Assembly: GCA_900290245.1 (NCBI GenBank)
Contig: OKRB01000098.1
Coordinates: 63,492-114,252, forward strand
Length of the DNA stretch: 50,761 bases
Source of the DNA: Candidatus Sulfuritelmatomonas gaucii
GTDB lineage: Bacteria; Acidobacteriota; Terriglobia; Terriglobales; Acidobacteriaceae
Direction of reading: 5' to 3'
Shown here: piece by piece, positions 24,954-34,057 of the stretch
Layout: every line of letters starts with the position of its first letter
How positions within the stretch are numbered: the first letter of the stretch is position 1
The notes under the pieces: model-generated
Databases searched by the model: none
Told to the model about the DNA's origin: nothing
Seen by the model: only the letters and a program-made list of their open reading frames with translations
Made by a program: the position numbers and the translations under genes

Positions 24954-26996
24954 TCACGCCACCGTCCAGTACACCGCAAACCGCTGCCAACTCTGGTTCA
25001 GCGGCTTCAAGGTCACATCGCTCTGCTGGCCCGTGGCGTGGAATGTCAACGACTCCCCGGCGACCGCCTGGATCCAATCGCCCGCCTCGGCGCCACTAGC
25101 CTTGAGCGCTGGCACATCCACTGCCGGCGCCTGCTGGATCTGCGGCCCTTGCCTATGTTCCAGTTCCTCCGGGAGTCCCTGCTTTGGAAATTGCCCGGCC
25201 AGCACCAGCGGCCCGTACAAGAACGCCTGCTGCGTCGTGCCGTCAGAAAGCGCCTCGGCTGTCACCCGCATTGGCATCGTCAGCTCCACGCGATCGCCGG
25301 CCTTCCACGCGCGCGTCAGCGTCAAATAGCTTCCGGGCGTGCCGGCCGCTTCCAGCCGCTGCCCGTTGATGGCCGCGGAATTCGCGGTGCTAGTCCACGC
25401 GGGAATGCGCAAGCGGAGCGTCCATGGCTCGGCCGGCGTCTCCTCAATCGACAGTGCGGTGTGGTTGCTCTCAGGAAAGCTCGTCTCCTGTTTCACGCGC
25501 ACGCCGCGGCTCTTCCAATCGACCGTCGAAGCAAAGTAAAGATTCACGTAGAGCGAATCATCGTCGTGGAAATAAATCGTATCGTTCAATTTCGTGAACT
25601 CTTCCAGCCCGGTCCCCGTGCAACACCAGAACGAGTCATCCTCGGTGCAGGTGGTCTTCCACGCTCCCGGCGACAGCGACAGAAAATACGTCGTATGCCC
25701 GGTCTCCGGCTCGATCGCGCCCAGCCGGTGATTCACCAGGTTGCGCTCGTAGTAGTCCATCAACCAGCTGTCCCCGCTCCACCCGTACAAATGCCGCGCA
25801 AGCTTCATCATGTTGTAGGCGCAGCAGCACTCCTGGTGATGCGAGCTCACGTTCATCTCGGCCGTCAGGTGATCCGGATCGGTGAGCCAATGCTCGTTGT
25901 TGCTCGATCCGCCCGTCGCATAGGTCCGCGCCTCTGCGACCGTCTCGAAAAAGAACTGGCTCACGTCCCTGAACCGGAAATCGGAGCTGAGCTCGTAGCG
26001 CCGCGCCGCGCCAATCACCTGCGGCACATGCGTATTCATGTGCTGGCCCTTCAATGCGTCGTGCCGCAGCGCCAGCGGCGTAAAAAAGATCTTCTTGGTG
26101 AATCGGTCGCCTGCATGCGCCCAGCGGTCGTCGCCCGTTTCCGCGGCGAGATTGTAAAGCACCTCGTTCATCCCGCCGTACTCGGTGTTCAGGATGTCCT
26201 GCATGTGCTCTTCGCTCTTCGATGCCGTCCACGCGTCCACCCAGCCCGCCATTTTCGTCACAACGTCGAGCGCCTGCTCGTTGGCCGTGTGCGTTCTCAC
26301 CTCCATCAGTCCGGCCATGATCTTGTGCAGCGTGTAGAACGGCGCCCACACATTCACCCGCTTATCGAGCCGGTCAAAAAACTCAGTTGGAAATGCGCAC
26401 AGGTAGCCGTTCTGATTCAGCTTCGACTGGCACTCGGCGAGGCCGGCCACCAGCTCGTCCGCCTTCGCCTTCACCGCGTCGTCTCCCGTAGCCGCATAGA
26501 GGATGGCGCACGCTGAAAGGTAGTGCCCCACAAAATGCCCGCGCAACTCGCACGTGGGGGCCTCCCATCCGCCGAGAGGTTTCGCAGTCGAGGGCAATCC
26601 GGCGTTCACGCGAAAGTTGTGCAGCAGGCGGTCATTCGGCAGGCGCATCAGGTAGCCGCGGTTCCAGTCACGCGCTTGCTGCAGTGGCCCCGCCTCGAGA
26701 GTTACTTCGTTCAGTGCGAAGGCTTCAAGCTTTGGCCGCATTTCGTTGTGAGTGAATTCGAGCGTTGCCGCGAAAGGCGCCGGCCCGTCCAGCTGGAACA
26801 CGCGATCCGCCTGGGCCTCGCTCATCGGCGCCGGGCTCGGCGTTGCCGCGGCCGGCGGGGCCACGCCCGGCTGAGTTGCAGCCGCCTGGCCGAGCGCATC
26901 TTCTCCGGCGCTGTTGAGCAAGGCCGATGCCGCCGCCAGTCCAACCGGCACCGCGGCAACACTCTTCGCAAACTCTCTCCGGCTGACTTTTCCCAT
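24954..26996 (-). CDS. Glycoside hydrolase family 127 protein (beta-L-arabinofuranosidase-like, Tat-exported)
   Basis: The 680-residue protein starts with a twin-arginine signal (MGKVSRREFAKS, then an Ala-rich core); ATG 26996 is supported by GGAGG four bases upstream, and an in-frame start 7 codons earlier is less likely. After an Ala/Pro linker the family (formerly DUF1680) alpha/alpha-barrel follows. HHQECCCAYNMMKLARHLYG and SFWCCTGTGLEEF carry the Glu and Cys residues that bind zinc and act in catalysis in the bifidobacterial enzyme HypBA1. The substrate is probably an arabinofuranose-containing plant glycan, but GH127 specificity cannot be read from sequence alone. It stands alone beside the transposon remnant. 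Confidence 0.85.
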   Translation of the reverse strand: MGKVSRREFAKSVAAVPVGLAAASALLNSAGEDALGQAAATQPGVAPPAAATPSPAPMSEAQADRVFQLDGPAPFAATLEFTHNEMRPKLEAFALNEVTLEAGPLQQARDWNRGYLMRLPNDRLLHNFRVNAGLPSTAKPLGGWEAPTCELRGHFVGHYLSACAILYAATGDDAVKAKADELVAGLAECQSKLNQNGYLCAFPTEFFDRLDKRVNVWAPFYTLHKIMAGLMEVRTHTANEQALDVVTKMAGWVDAWTASKSEEHMQDILNTEYGGMNEVLYNLAAETGDDRWAHAGDRFTKKIFFTPLALRHDALKGQHMNTHVPQVIGAARRYELSSDFRFRDVSQFFFETVAEARTYATGGSSNNEHWLTDPDHLTAEMNVSSHHQECCCAYNMMKLARHLYGWSGDSWLMDYYERNLVNHRLGAIEPETGHTTYFLSLSPGAWKTTCTEDDSFWCCTGTGLEEFTKLNDTIYFHDDDSLYVNLYFASTVDWKSRGVRVKQETSFPESNHTALSIEETPAEPWTLRLRIPAWTSTANSAAINGQRLEAAGTPGSYLTLTRAWKAGDRVELTMPMRVTAEALSDGTTQQAFLYGPLVLAGQFPKQGLPEELEHRQGPQIQQAPAVDVPALKASGAEAGDWIQAVAGESLTFHATGQQSDVTLKPLNQSWQRFAVYWTVA

Positions 26997-27057
26997 GATT
27001 CCTCCAATTGCCGGCAAACGTTTCCAGTTTAACGATCAGCGATCTCTCGCGTCATTA

Positions 27058-29748
27058 TCACTTCAGGTCGCGCCAGTTCGCCCCGAACGCCAGGTCGGCC
27101 ACCAGCGGCACGTTCAGCTTCACTACGCCTTCCATCTCCGCGCGCACCAACTCGGCCACTTCGTCGGTCTCGTTCAGCGGAACCTCGAAGAGCAGCTCAT
27201 CGTGCACCTGCAGCACCATGCGCGTTTTCAGCTTGCGCTCCGCGAGCTTGCGGTCGAGCGAAATCATGGCCAGCTTGATCAGGTCGGCCCCCGTCCCCTG
27301 CAGCGGCGTGTTGATCGCCGTGCGCTCGGCAAATCCGCGCTGGTTTGGATTGCGGCTCTCGATATCGGGAATCGGCCGCATGCGCCCGAACATGGTGCGC
27401 ACCAATCCGTCTTTCCGCGTCTGATCCAGTGTTTTTTCAATGAACGCCCTCACGCCCTGGTAACGCGCAAAATAGCGCTCGATGTACGCCTTCGCCTCGG
27501 CCTGCGGAATCCCCAATTGCGCAGCCAGCCCGAACGCCGAAATTCCGTACACGATGCCGAAGTTGACGGCCTTGGCGCGGTTGCGTGTCTCTTTGTTCAT
27601 AGTCCCGGCAGGCACGCCGAATACCTCGCTCGCGGTCAGCGTATGAATATCGGTGCCCTCCGTGTACGCGCGCGTCAGCAGCGGGTCGCCCGAGAAGTGC
27701 GCCAGCAGCCGCAACTCGATCTGCGAGTAATCGGCCGAAAGCAGTTGCGTCCCCGTTGCGGCCGTAAATGCCGCGCGAATTTCCCGGCCCAGCTCGGTGC
27801 GTATGGGAATGTTCTGCAAGTTCGGATTCACCGACGACAGCCGGCCCGTCGCCGTGCCCGCTGCCTGGAATGTCGTGTGCACGCGCGAGTCGCTGTCGGC
27901 CAGCAGCGGCAAAGCATCTACGTAGTTCGACTTCAATTTCGCCAGATGCCGGTATTCCAGCACCAGCTGCGGCACCTCGTGCTTTTCCGCCAGGAACTCG
28001 AGCACATCCTGCGCGGTCGAAACGGATTTGGTCTTCCCGCGGCTCGGCGGCGCAGGCAGCCCCAGCTTCGTGAAGAGCACGACGCCGAGCTGCTTGGGCG
28101 AATTGACATTGAACCGCTCGCCAGCCAGCTCGAAGATGCGTTCTCCGACACGTTCGATCTCTGCGCCGAACCGCTTTGCTAAACCATCCAGCACCTTTGT
28201 ATCGATGCGCACTCCGGCCTGCTCCATGCGGAAAAGCACCGGCGCCAGCGGCAAATCGATTTCGGTATACACGCGCGAAACGCCCGCCTTGTCTGCTTCC
28301 TCGCGCAATGCCGGCGCCAGTGCGTGAATCGTCGCGGCCGCCGCGGGCAGCGAAGAAGGCGGCCCTTGCCCATGCCGCGCCGCAACATCGGCCAGCGACT
28401 GCGTTGCGTGCGTGGGGTTCAACGCATACGAAAGCAGCATCGTGTCGTCGACCGGCCCGCGCAGCGCAACTCCCACTCCGTCAAGAACGTGCAGCGCCAG
28501 CTTCCAGTCATGCGCGCGCTTGGTCACGCTCGCGTCCTCAAGCAATGCGCGCAACTCCGCAGTCAGCGGCAACCGCAACGCCCGCTCAGGCTCGGCGCAA
28601 ACACCTACATAAAAGTTCGCCTTCTTCTCCGCAGCCTCGGCAAGCTCGAGCAGCGACTGCACCGCCGGCACTTCTTCTTCCGACTCCTCGGCAACCGGCT
28701 CAGCCGCATCCAGCCCGAAGGCGAACCCGCCCGAGCGAGCCGCCGCATAGAACGCCGCTTCCTGATCCGCACTGGGATCGTCAACCAACTCGGCCTGCGG
28801 CCCGCCCACCGCCGGCGCCAGGTCCCGCAGCATCGAGGTGAACTCAAGCTCCGTGAACAGTGCGCGGCATGCTTCAAGATCCGGCTCCTGTGTCTCCATC
28901 GCGTGCAGGTCGAGCGGCAGCGGCACGCGGCAATCGATCGTCACAAGCTCCTTCGACAGCAGCACAGCGTCGCGATTCTGCTCCAGCGACTCGCGATACG
29001 CCTTGCGCTTCACCTCGGCGGCGCGACCAAGAACCGCCTCCACGCTGCCGAACTCCTTGATCAGCTCCACGCTGCCTTTGTCGCCGATGCCTGGCGCGCC
29101 CGGAATGTTGTCGACCGAATCGCCGCGCAACGCCATCACGTCCACAACTTTTTCCGGCGGCACGCCCAGCGCCTCCGTCACCTTGGCGGGATCGAGAATC
29201 AAGTTGTCCTTCTGCGGGTTCAGAACCTTCACGCTCGGCGTCACAAGTTGCATCATGTCCTTGTCGCCGGACACGATGAAGACCTCATGCTCTTGTTCGG
29301 CCGCCTCGCGCGCCAGCGTGCCGATCACGTCGTCCGCTTCAAATCCTTCGGCCTCGAGAATAGGAATGCGCAGCGCCTCGAGCGCGCGGCGAATGTAAGG
29401 AATCTGACGCCGCAGGTCCTCGGGCATGGCCTCGCGCTTGGCTTTGTATCCCTCGTAACTCACGTCTTCAAAGCTCTGCGACTTCGCATTCCAACGGCGC
29501 AGCTTCCCCATGGTGCGGGCGCGCTCGTCGCGAAAGACCTCGCCGCTCACGTCAAACACTGCGGCGAAATACTTCGGCGCAAAGTCCTGGCGCAGCTTCT
29601 TGATCATGTTCACGAAGACGTAAGTCGCCGCCGTCGGCAGCCCCGACCGCGTCGACATGGGCCGGCTGCGCTGCATCGCGTGGTACGCGCGAAAGATGAA
29701 CGACATCGCGTCGAGCAGAAAGACTGGCGGCTTGGCTTGGTCTGTCAC
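27058..29748 (-). CDS. polA: DNA polymerase I
   Basis: PolA, 896 residues, fills gaps and removes RNA primers during replication and repair. The 5'-nuclease domain (residues 1 to about 300) contains [13 protein letters not shown] and [17 protein letters not shown]. The central region has lost the usual 3'-5' exonuclease carboxylates: GLDAAE stands where DTET-type residues occur and [10 protein letters not shown] where the second Asp is expected, so proofreading is probably absent. The polymerase domain is intact: motif [13 protein letters not shown], motif [20 protein letters not shown], motif [10 protein letters not shown]. Its start overlaps the queA stop by 4 bp. Confidence 0.95.
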   Translation of the reverse strand: MTDQAKPPVFLLDAMSFIFRAYHAMQRSRPMSTRSGLPTAATYVFVNMIKKLRQDFAPKYFAAVFDVSGEVFRDERARTMGKLRRWNAKSQSFEDVSYEGYKAKREAMPEDLRRQIPYIRRALEALRIPILEAEGFEADDVIGTLAREAAEQEHEVFIVSGDKDMMQLVTPSVKVLNPQKDNLILDPAKVTEALGVPPEKVVDVMALRGDSVDNIPGAPGIGDKGSVELIKEFGSVEAVLGRAAEVKRKAYRESLEQNRDAVLLSKELVTIDCRVPLPLDLHAMETQEPDLEACRALFTELEFTSMLRDLAPAVGGPQAELVDDPSADQEAAFYAAARSGGFAFGLDAAEPVAEESEEEVPAVQSLLELAEAAEKKANFYVGVCAEPERALRLPLTAELRALLEDASVTKRAHDWKLALHVLDGVGVALRGPVDDTMLLSYALNPTHATQSLADVAARHGQGPPSSLPAAAATIHALAPALREEADKAGVSRVYTEIDLPLAPVLFRMEQAGVRIDTKVLDGLAKRFGAEIERVGERIFELAGERFNVNSPKQLGVVLFTKLGLPAPPSRGKTKSVSTAQDVLEFLAEKHEVPQLVLEYRHLAKLKSNYVDALPLLADSDSRVHTTFQAAGTATGRLSSVNPNLQNIPIRTELGREIRAAFTAATGTQLLSADYSQIELRLLAHFSGDPLLTRAYTEGTDIHTLTASEVFGVPAGTMNKETRNRAKAVNFGIVYGISAFGLAAQLGIPQAEAKAYIERYFARYQGVRAFIEKTLDQTRKDGLVRTMFGRMRPIPDIESRNPNQRGFAERTAINTPLQGTGADLIKLAMISLDRKLAERKLKTRMVLQVHDELLFEVPLNETDEVAELVRAEMEGVVKLNVPLVADLAFGANWRDLK

Positions 29749-30926
29749 GCTAGAGAGTCTAACAGTTGGAAGTGGTCAGAGAGCACAGCTCCCGCGATGA
29801 ACATGCAGTCGCCGTAGCTGTAGAACCGGTACCGCTCCTCAACCGCATGCCGGTAGGCTGCAAGCACGTGCTCGCGCCCGGCGAACGCGCTCACAAGCAT
29901 CAGCAGACTCGATTGCGGCAGGTGAAAGTTGGTCAGCAGCGCGCTGACCAGGCGAAACTCAAATCCCGGCGCGATGAAAATCTCCGTCGCACCCGAATGC
30001 GTCCGCAATTCTTCGCCGCGTGCAGCAAGCGCCGCAGCCTCGAGCGTCCGCACCACCGTGGTCCCCACGGCCACAATGCGTCTTCCCTCGGCAACGGCGC
30101 GATTCAATGCATCGGCAGCAGCCGCGCTGATGGAATATCGCTCCCGATGCAGCCGCACCTCGTCCACTCGTTCCACGCGCAGCGGCGCAAACGTGCCCAG
30201 CCCCACGTGCAGCGTGACCCGCGCAATCTCCACACCTTTCGCCTGCAGCGCCTCAATCATTGCTTCGGTGAAGTGCAATCCCGCCGTAGGCGCAGCCACA
30301 GAACCGCGCTCGTGCGCAAACACCGTTTGATACCTCTCGCGGTCGGCTTCCGCGTCACGCCGGTGAATGTAAGGCGGCAACGGCATGTGCCCGATCCGCT
30401 CGATCGCCGCGTAGAAATCATCCACCGGCGCAAACTCGAGCAGTCGCTCGCCGTACTGGCCCCGCTCCATAACTTCAGCTTCGAGCACAATGTCGCCGCC
30501 CGCCGCCGGAAACACCAGCCGCTCGCCGATCGCCACCTTGCGTCCCGGCCTCACCAGCGCGCGCCACTGGCGTTCGCCAGCCGGCTCCAACAGCATCACC
30601 TCAATGCGCCCCGTGGGCTTTTCGCGTTCGCGGCGCAGCGTACGTCGCGCATACAGGCGAGCCGGAATCACGCGACTGTCGTTCAGCACCAGCAGATCGC
30701 GCGGCCGCAGCCGCGAAGCAAAGCCGGGAAAAACATCATCCTCCCACGCACCGGACTTCCGATCCATCACCAGCAAGCGGCTCGTGCCGCGTTCCGCAGT
30801 AGGTTGCTGCGCGATCAACTCTTCAGGCAATTCGTAATCAAAATCGCTTACGCGCAGATCGGCCTGCGGATCCGCGCGTCGCTCACTTCGCCCACTCTGA
30901 GGCGAATCTCCAGATGGCCCGCTCAT
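29745..30926 (-). CDS. queA: S-adenosylmethionine:tRNA ribosyltransferase-isomerase (queuosine synthesis)
   Basis: QueA transfers and rearranges the ribose of S-adenosylmethionine onto preQ1 in tRNA, forming epoxyqueuosine. Family hallmarks are [60 protein letters not shown], and [19 protein letters not shown]. The protein has 393 residues, including a polar N-terminal extension of about 26 residues that is unusual. The start at 30926 overlaps the preceding stop as ATGA, and its stop overlaps polA, so three unrelated housekeeping genes are translationally coupled. Confidence 0.95.
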   Translation of the reverse strand: MSGPSGDSPQSGRSERRADPQADLRVSDFDYELPEELIAQQPTAERGTSRLLVMDRKSGAWEDDVFPGFASRLRPRDLLVLNDSRVIPARLYARRTLRREREKPTGRIEVMLLEPAGERQWRALVRPGRKVAIGERLVFPAAGGDIVLEAEVMERGQYGERLLEFAPVDDFYAAIERIGHMPLPPYIHRRDAEADRERYQTVFAHERGSVAAPTAGLHFTEAMIEALQAKGVEIARVTLHVGLGTFAPLRVERVDEVRLHRERYSISAAAADALNRAVAEGRRIVAVGTTVVRTLEAAALAARGEELRTHSGATEIFIAPGFEFRLVSALLTNFHLPQSSLLMLVSAFAGREHVLAAYRHAVEERYRFYSYGDCMFIAGAVLSDHFQLLDSLA

Positions 30927-31618
30927 TTCGCGCCTATCCCGAAATGTTTGAGGGCCTGCAGCCGCGCGCGCTCAATCGCGCCATTCAATTCTTCGCGCTT
31001 TTGTTCGAATTGCTCCGCGGCCAGATCCGCCGGAACTCGCGTCCATCGCGCCCAGCTCACCACGACGCGAGTGAATGGCTTGGGCACCATGAATTGATCC
31101 CATGAGCGCATCGACCACGCGCGCTCGGGCTGCAGATGAAACGCGCCGATGCGCGCGCCCGTCAGATGCGCCAGCTTCACCGGCCCCATCTTGGTCTCGA
31201 AGATTGGCCCGCGCGGGCCGTCCGCCGTAAAGATGGCAGGCCTGCCGCTCTCGATCACCTGCTTCAATCCGAGCAGCCCCTCGCGCGCGCCGCGCGAGCT
31301 CGAACCGCGTACATTCCTGTATCCAAACAATTCGAGCGTGCGCGCAATCAACTCGCCGTCGAAGCTGCGGCTCACAATGATCGTTGCTCCAGTGCGCCGA
31401 AAGTAGAACGTGCAGGCCAGCACGCACTGGTGCCAGAAGCAAAAAATCTCCGCGCCCGCTCCCTCGCCGAAGGGCAGCGGCGTCACGCCTTCCTCCGCGA
31501 TCGTCTCAAACCGCCAGGTGCGGCCCACAAGCGACAGCAGCGCCCACACCACGCGCGGAACCACGGCCAGCACCAACCTCTGCCGGAGCGTGAATGCAGG
31601 CTTCTCTTCTGTGATCAC
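30923..31618 (-). CDS. Lysophospholipid acyltransferase-family protein (DUF374)
   Basis: This 231-residue protein has the DUF374 pattern related to lipid acyltransferases: an N-terminal hydrophobic segment ([18 protein letters not shown]), the short active-site region [10 protein letters not shown] in place of HX4[23 protein letters not shown], and [17 protein letters not shown]. It probably acylates a lipid at the inner membrane, perhaps in lipid A synthesis, but the exact substrate is unknown. It heads the group that continues with queA and polA. Confidence 0.8.
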   Translation of the reverse strand: MITEEKPAFTLRQRLVLAVVPRVVWALLSLVGRTWRFETIAEEGVTPLPFGEGAGAEIFCFWHQCVLACTFYFRRTGATIIVSRSFDGELIARTLELFGYRNVRGSSSRGAREGLLGLKQVIESGRPAIFTADGPRGPIFETKMGPVKLAHLTGARIGAFHLQPERAWSMRSWDQFMVPKPFTRVVVSWARWTRVPADLAAEQFEQKREELNGAIERARLQALKHFGIGAK

Positions 31619-31689
31619 TGCTCAATTCTAGCCGTTCGCATCTGGCCGCCAGCCCCCAGTCTTTCGGCCTGGCGAGCCTGTGATCGCAC

Positions 31690-31740
31690 CTTCGGCGCTA
31701 AATAGCCAAAAGCTAACAGCCAACAGTTAAGAGCTAGCTG
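31690..31740. repeat. Low-complexity word repeat (AGCTAACAGCCAACAG type)
   Basis: The gap between the DUF374 gene and the ABC permease ends in imperfect repeats of AGC(T/C)AACAG and TTAAGAGCTAGCTG-like words. They resemble the CTAG-rich repeats at 38757-38892. No terminator with a T-run is visible. Confidence 0.5.
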
Positions 31741-32987
31741 TACCGCAGCCAGCGCAGCAGCTCAGGAAGCGTGGCGCGCTTGCCGTAAATCAGGATGCCC
31801 ACGCGATAGAGCCGCGAGGCAAACCAGATGACTGCCCAAATACTGATGAGCATGAGTGCGATCGAGACAACGACCTGCCACCAGGGATACGGCGCCGGCA
31901 ACATGCCCAGGCGAGGCACCATCACCAGCGGCGCGGTCGGCGGAAACATTGAAGCTGCCGCGACCCATGGCGAGTTGGGATTATTGAGCAGGAAAGGCAG
32001 GATGGCAAAGCTCGTCCAAGTGGGGATGACGGCCAGCGAGAGGTACATCTGCAGATCCTGCGCAGTCTCACACGTCGCTGCCAGCCCCGAGAAAAACGCG
32101 CTGTAGAGGAAGAAGCCCAGAACAAAGTAAATAGGAAGGAGAACGGCTTCAATCAGCGTGAAATGCACCTTGATGTCGCCGCGCAGCACCGGTTCAAGCA
32201 GGGCTGAGCCGCTCAGCAGCACTCCCGCAGCAATCCAGATGCCGATCTGCGTCAACCCCACGGCCCCCACGCCCAGCAGTTTTCCCGTGAGCATGTCATC
32301 GGGGCGCGTCACGGCGAGCATCACTTCGAAGATCCGCGAGCTTTTTTCCTCCACAATCGACCGCGCCATGTCGAATCCGTAAAGAAGAATCGGCATCGTC
32401 ATCAAAAACGTCATCAGCATGGCCTTGTAGAAAGGCGCCATGCCCTGGCTCTTGCCCGTCTTCCCTTTGCTTGAGATTTGCAGCGTCTCGATTCGGACAG
32501 TCTTCAACAGCGCTTCCACCTGCTCCGGCGTCAATCCCTGCTGTGTCAGCCTCAGGTTGATAAGGCCGTTGTTGACGGCCTCGTCGAGCTTCGAGGTATC
32601 CATCAGGTCGCCCGAAGATTCCGAGATATACGTCACCTGCGGTTTGCTGCTGGCGGAGTTCTCAATGATGAGCACACCATCGACGGATTTGTTCTCGATG
32701 CGCGCCAGCAGGTTGGCGCGATCCTGCGCGGTGAACGGCGCCACCACATCGACGGTATCGTGAGTGCGCTTGTTGCTGAGAAGATTGCTGCGGACGTCGG
32801 CGGCCAGCGCTGGATTGTCGGCCGCAATCACGATGTGCTTCCCCGTGCCCATTCTGTGGCCGGTGAAGGCGCTCACGCTCAGGAGGCCGATCAGAATCAC
32901 CGGCACCAGCACGGTGGAAATGCGGAAGGAGCGGCCCCGGATCTGTTCCAGGTATTCCCGCTTCGCGATCAGAAGCATGTTACGCAT
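31734..32987 (-). CDS. ABC-2 type transporter permease (NatB-like)
   Basis: This 417-residue membrane protein has a first transmembrane helix (VLVPVILIGLLSVSAFTG), a periplasmic loop of about 170 residues, and five or so further helices grouped in the C-terminal half (for example MLMTFLMTMPILLYGFDMA and VVSIALMLISIWAVIWFAS). The layout and the N-terminus MRNMLLIAKREYLEQIRGRS are typical of NatB/YhaP-type sodium or drug exporters. It overlaps the upstream ATPase gene by 8 bp. The transported substrate cannot be deduced. Confidence 0.88.
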   Translation of the reverse strand: MRNMLLIAKREYLEQIRGRSFRISTVLVPVILIGLLSVSAFTGHRMGTGKHIVIAADNPALAADVRSNLLSNKRTHDTVDVVAPFTAQDRANLLARIENKSVDGVLIIENSASSKPQVTYISESSGDLMDTSKLDEAVNNGLINLRLTQQGLTPEQVEALLKTVRIETLQISSKGKTGKSQGMAPFYKAMLMTFLMTMPILLYGFDMARSIVEEKSSRIFEVMLAVTRPDDMLTGKLLGVGAVGLTQIGIWIAAGVLLSGSALLEPVLRGDIKVHFTLIEAVLLPIYFVLGFFLYSAFFSGLAATCETAQDLQMYLSLAVIPTWTSFAILPFLLNNPNSPWVAAASMFPPTAPLVMVPRLGMLPAPYPWWQVVVSIALMLISIWAVIWFASRLYRVGILIYGKRATLPELLRWLRYS

Positions 32988-33882
32988 CGGCCTTGCCTCC
33001 CACCGTCTCGATGAAGATCTCCTCGAGCGACGGCTCGACCAGCTCGAGGCGATAGATCGTCGCCATCGAAGCGGCCTCGTGCAAAAGTTTCTGCGCGTCG
33101 CCGTGCGGCTTCAGCTTGATTTCGGCGTGGCCGGAGTAGTTATTGGCTTCGGCGATCTCGTCGCTTTTCAGGAATTCCGCGCTGCCCTCGAACTCCACAA
33201 TCACGTGGTTGCGCTCGTAGCGGCTTTTGATCTCGCGCATCCTGCCGCTGAGCACGGCCTCACCGTTGTTGATGAGGCAGATGGCGTCGCACAGCTTTTC
33301 CACCTGGTCCATGCGATGTGTCGAAAACAGAATCGCCTTGCCACGCGACTTCAGCTCCAGCAGCGCATCCTGCAGCAGCGTCGTGTTCACCGGATCGAGT
33401 CCGCTGAACGGCTCATCCATCACCACGAGGCCGGGATCGTGCAGCAGCGTGGCGATAAATTGAATCTTCTGCTGCATGCCTTTGGAAAGCTCCTGCGTTT
33501 TCTTCTCGAGCGAGTCGGAGATTTCCATGCGCGAGGCCCAGTCCCGGGCGCGCTTGCGCGCGTCTTCCTGCCCGATGCCGTGCAGTTGGCCGAAGAAAAC
33601 CAGTTGATCGAGCACCTTCATCTTTTTGTAGAGCCCGCGCTCCTCGGGCAGGTAGCCCACGCGGTCGAGGTTCCTGCGGTCAAATGGCTTTTCAAAGAGA
33701 TTGATGCGGCCGGAATCGGGAAGCGTGATCCCCATCATCATGCGGATGGAACTCGTTTTGCCCGCTCCATTCGGCCCCAGCAGGCCGAACATTTGGCCGG
33801 CCTCGATTGAGAGGCTCAAATCGCGGACGGCGACCTTGCTCTCGTAGGACTTGGTAACGCCCGCGAGCTCAACGACTGGCAT
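32980..33882 (-). CDS. ABC transporter ATP-binding protein (NatA-like)
   Basis: The 300-residue ATPase energises the permease encoded next to it. Walker A is GPNGAGKTSSIRMMMG, the signature LSKGMQQKIQF, Walker B LVVMDEPFSGLDP, followed by the switch His in LFSTHRMDQ. The C-terminal 80 residues form the usual accessory domain of NatA/CcmA-like proteins. ATG 33882 (MPVVELAGVTKSY) matches the family, and the frame's 33 extra upstream codons are unlikely. A single ATPase and single permease suggest a homodimeric exporter. Confidence 0.92.
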   Translation of the reverse strand: MPVVELAGVTKSYESKVAVRDLSLSIEAGQMFGLLGPNGAGKTSSIRMMMGITLPDSGRINLFEKPFDRRNLDRVGYLPEERGLYKKMKVLDQLVFFGQLHGIGQEDARKRARDWASRMEISDSLEKKTQELSKGMQQKIQFIATLLHDPGLVVMDEPFSGLDPVNTTLLQDALLELKSRGKAILFSTHRMDQVEKLCDAICLINNGEAVLSGRMREIKSRYERNHVIVEFEGSAEFLKSDEIAEANNYSGHAEIKLKPHGDAQKLLHEAASMATIYRLELVEPSLEEIFIETVGGKADA

Positions 33883-34057
33883 CGAATCTCCTGTTGAATC
33901 TACGGCGGTTGCCGAGCCAACGCAAAGAGCAGTGTAGCAAATGAGCTGCGGCGGTATAATTCCGGCGCACCTTCTCTCCAACTTGCACGACGAGCGAAAA
34001 CTCCCCGTGCGCGTCTAATCGCATAGAATCTCGATCGAAATTGAAAGGCAGGGCCTC

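Noticed and set aside
28324..29817. Plus-strand open frame of 497 codons opposite polA
   Set aside because: Arg/His-rich shadow of polA; no start signal and no recognisable domain.
33955..33960. TATAAT upstream of the M16 gene as a -10 box
   Set aside because: No acceptable -35 hexamer at 16-18 bp upstream, and it is about 100 bp from the start; evidence too weak to call a promoter.
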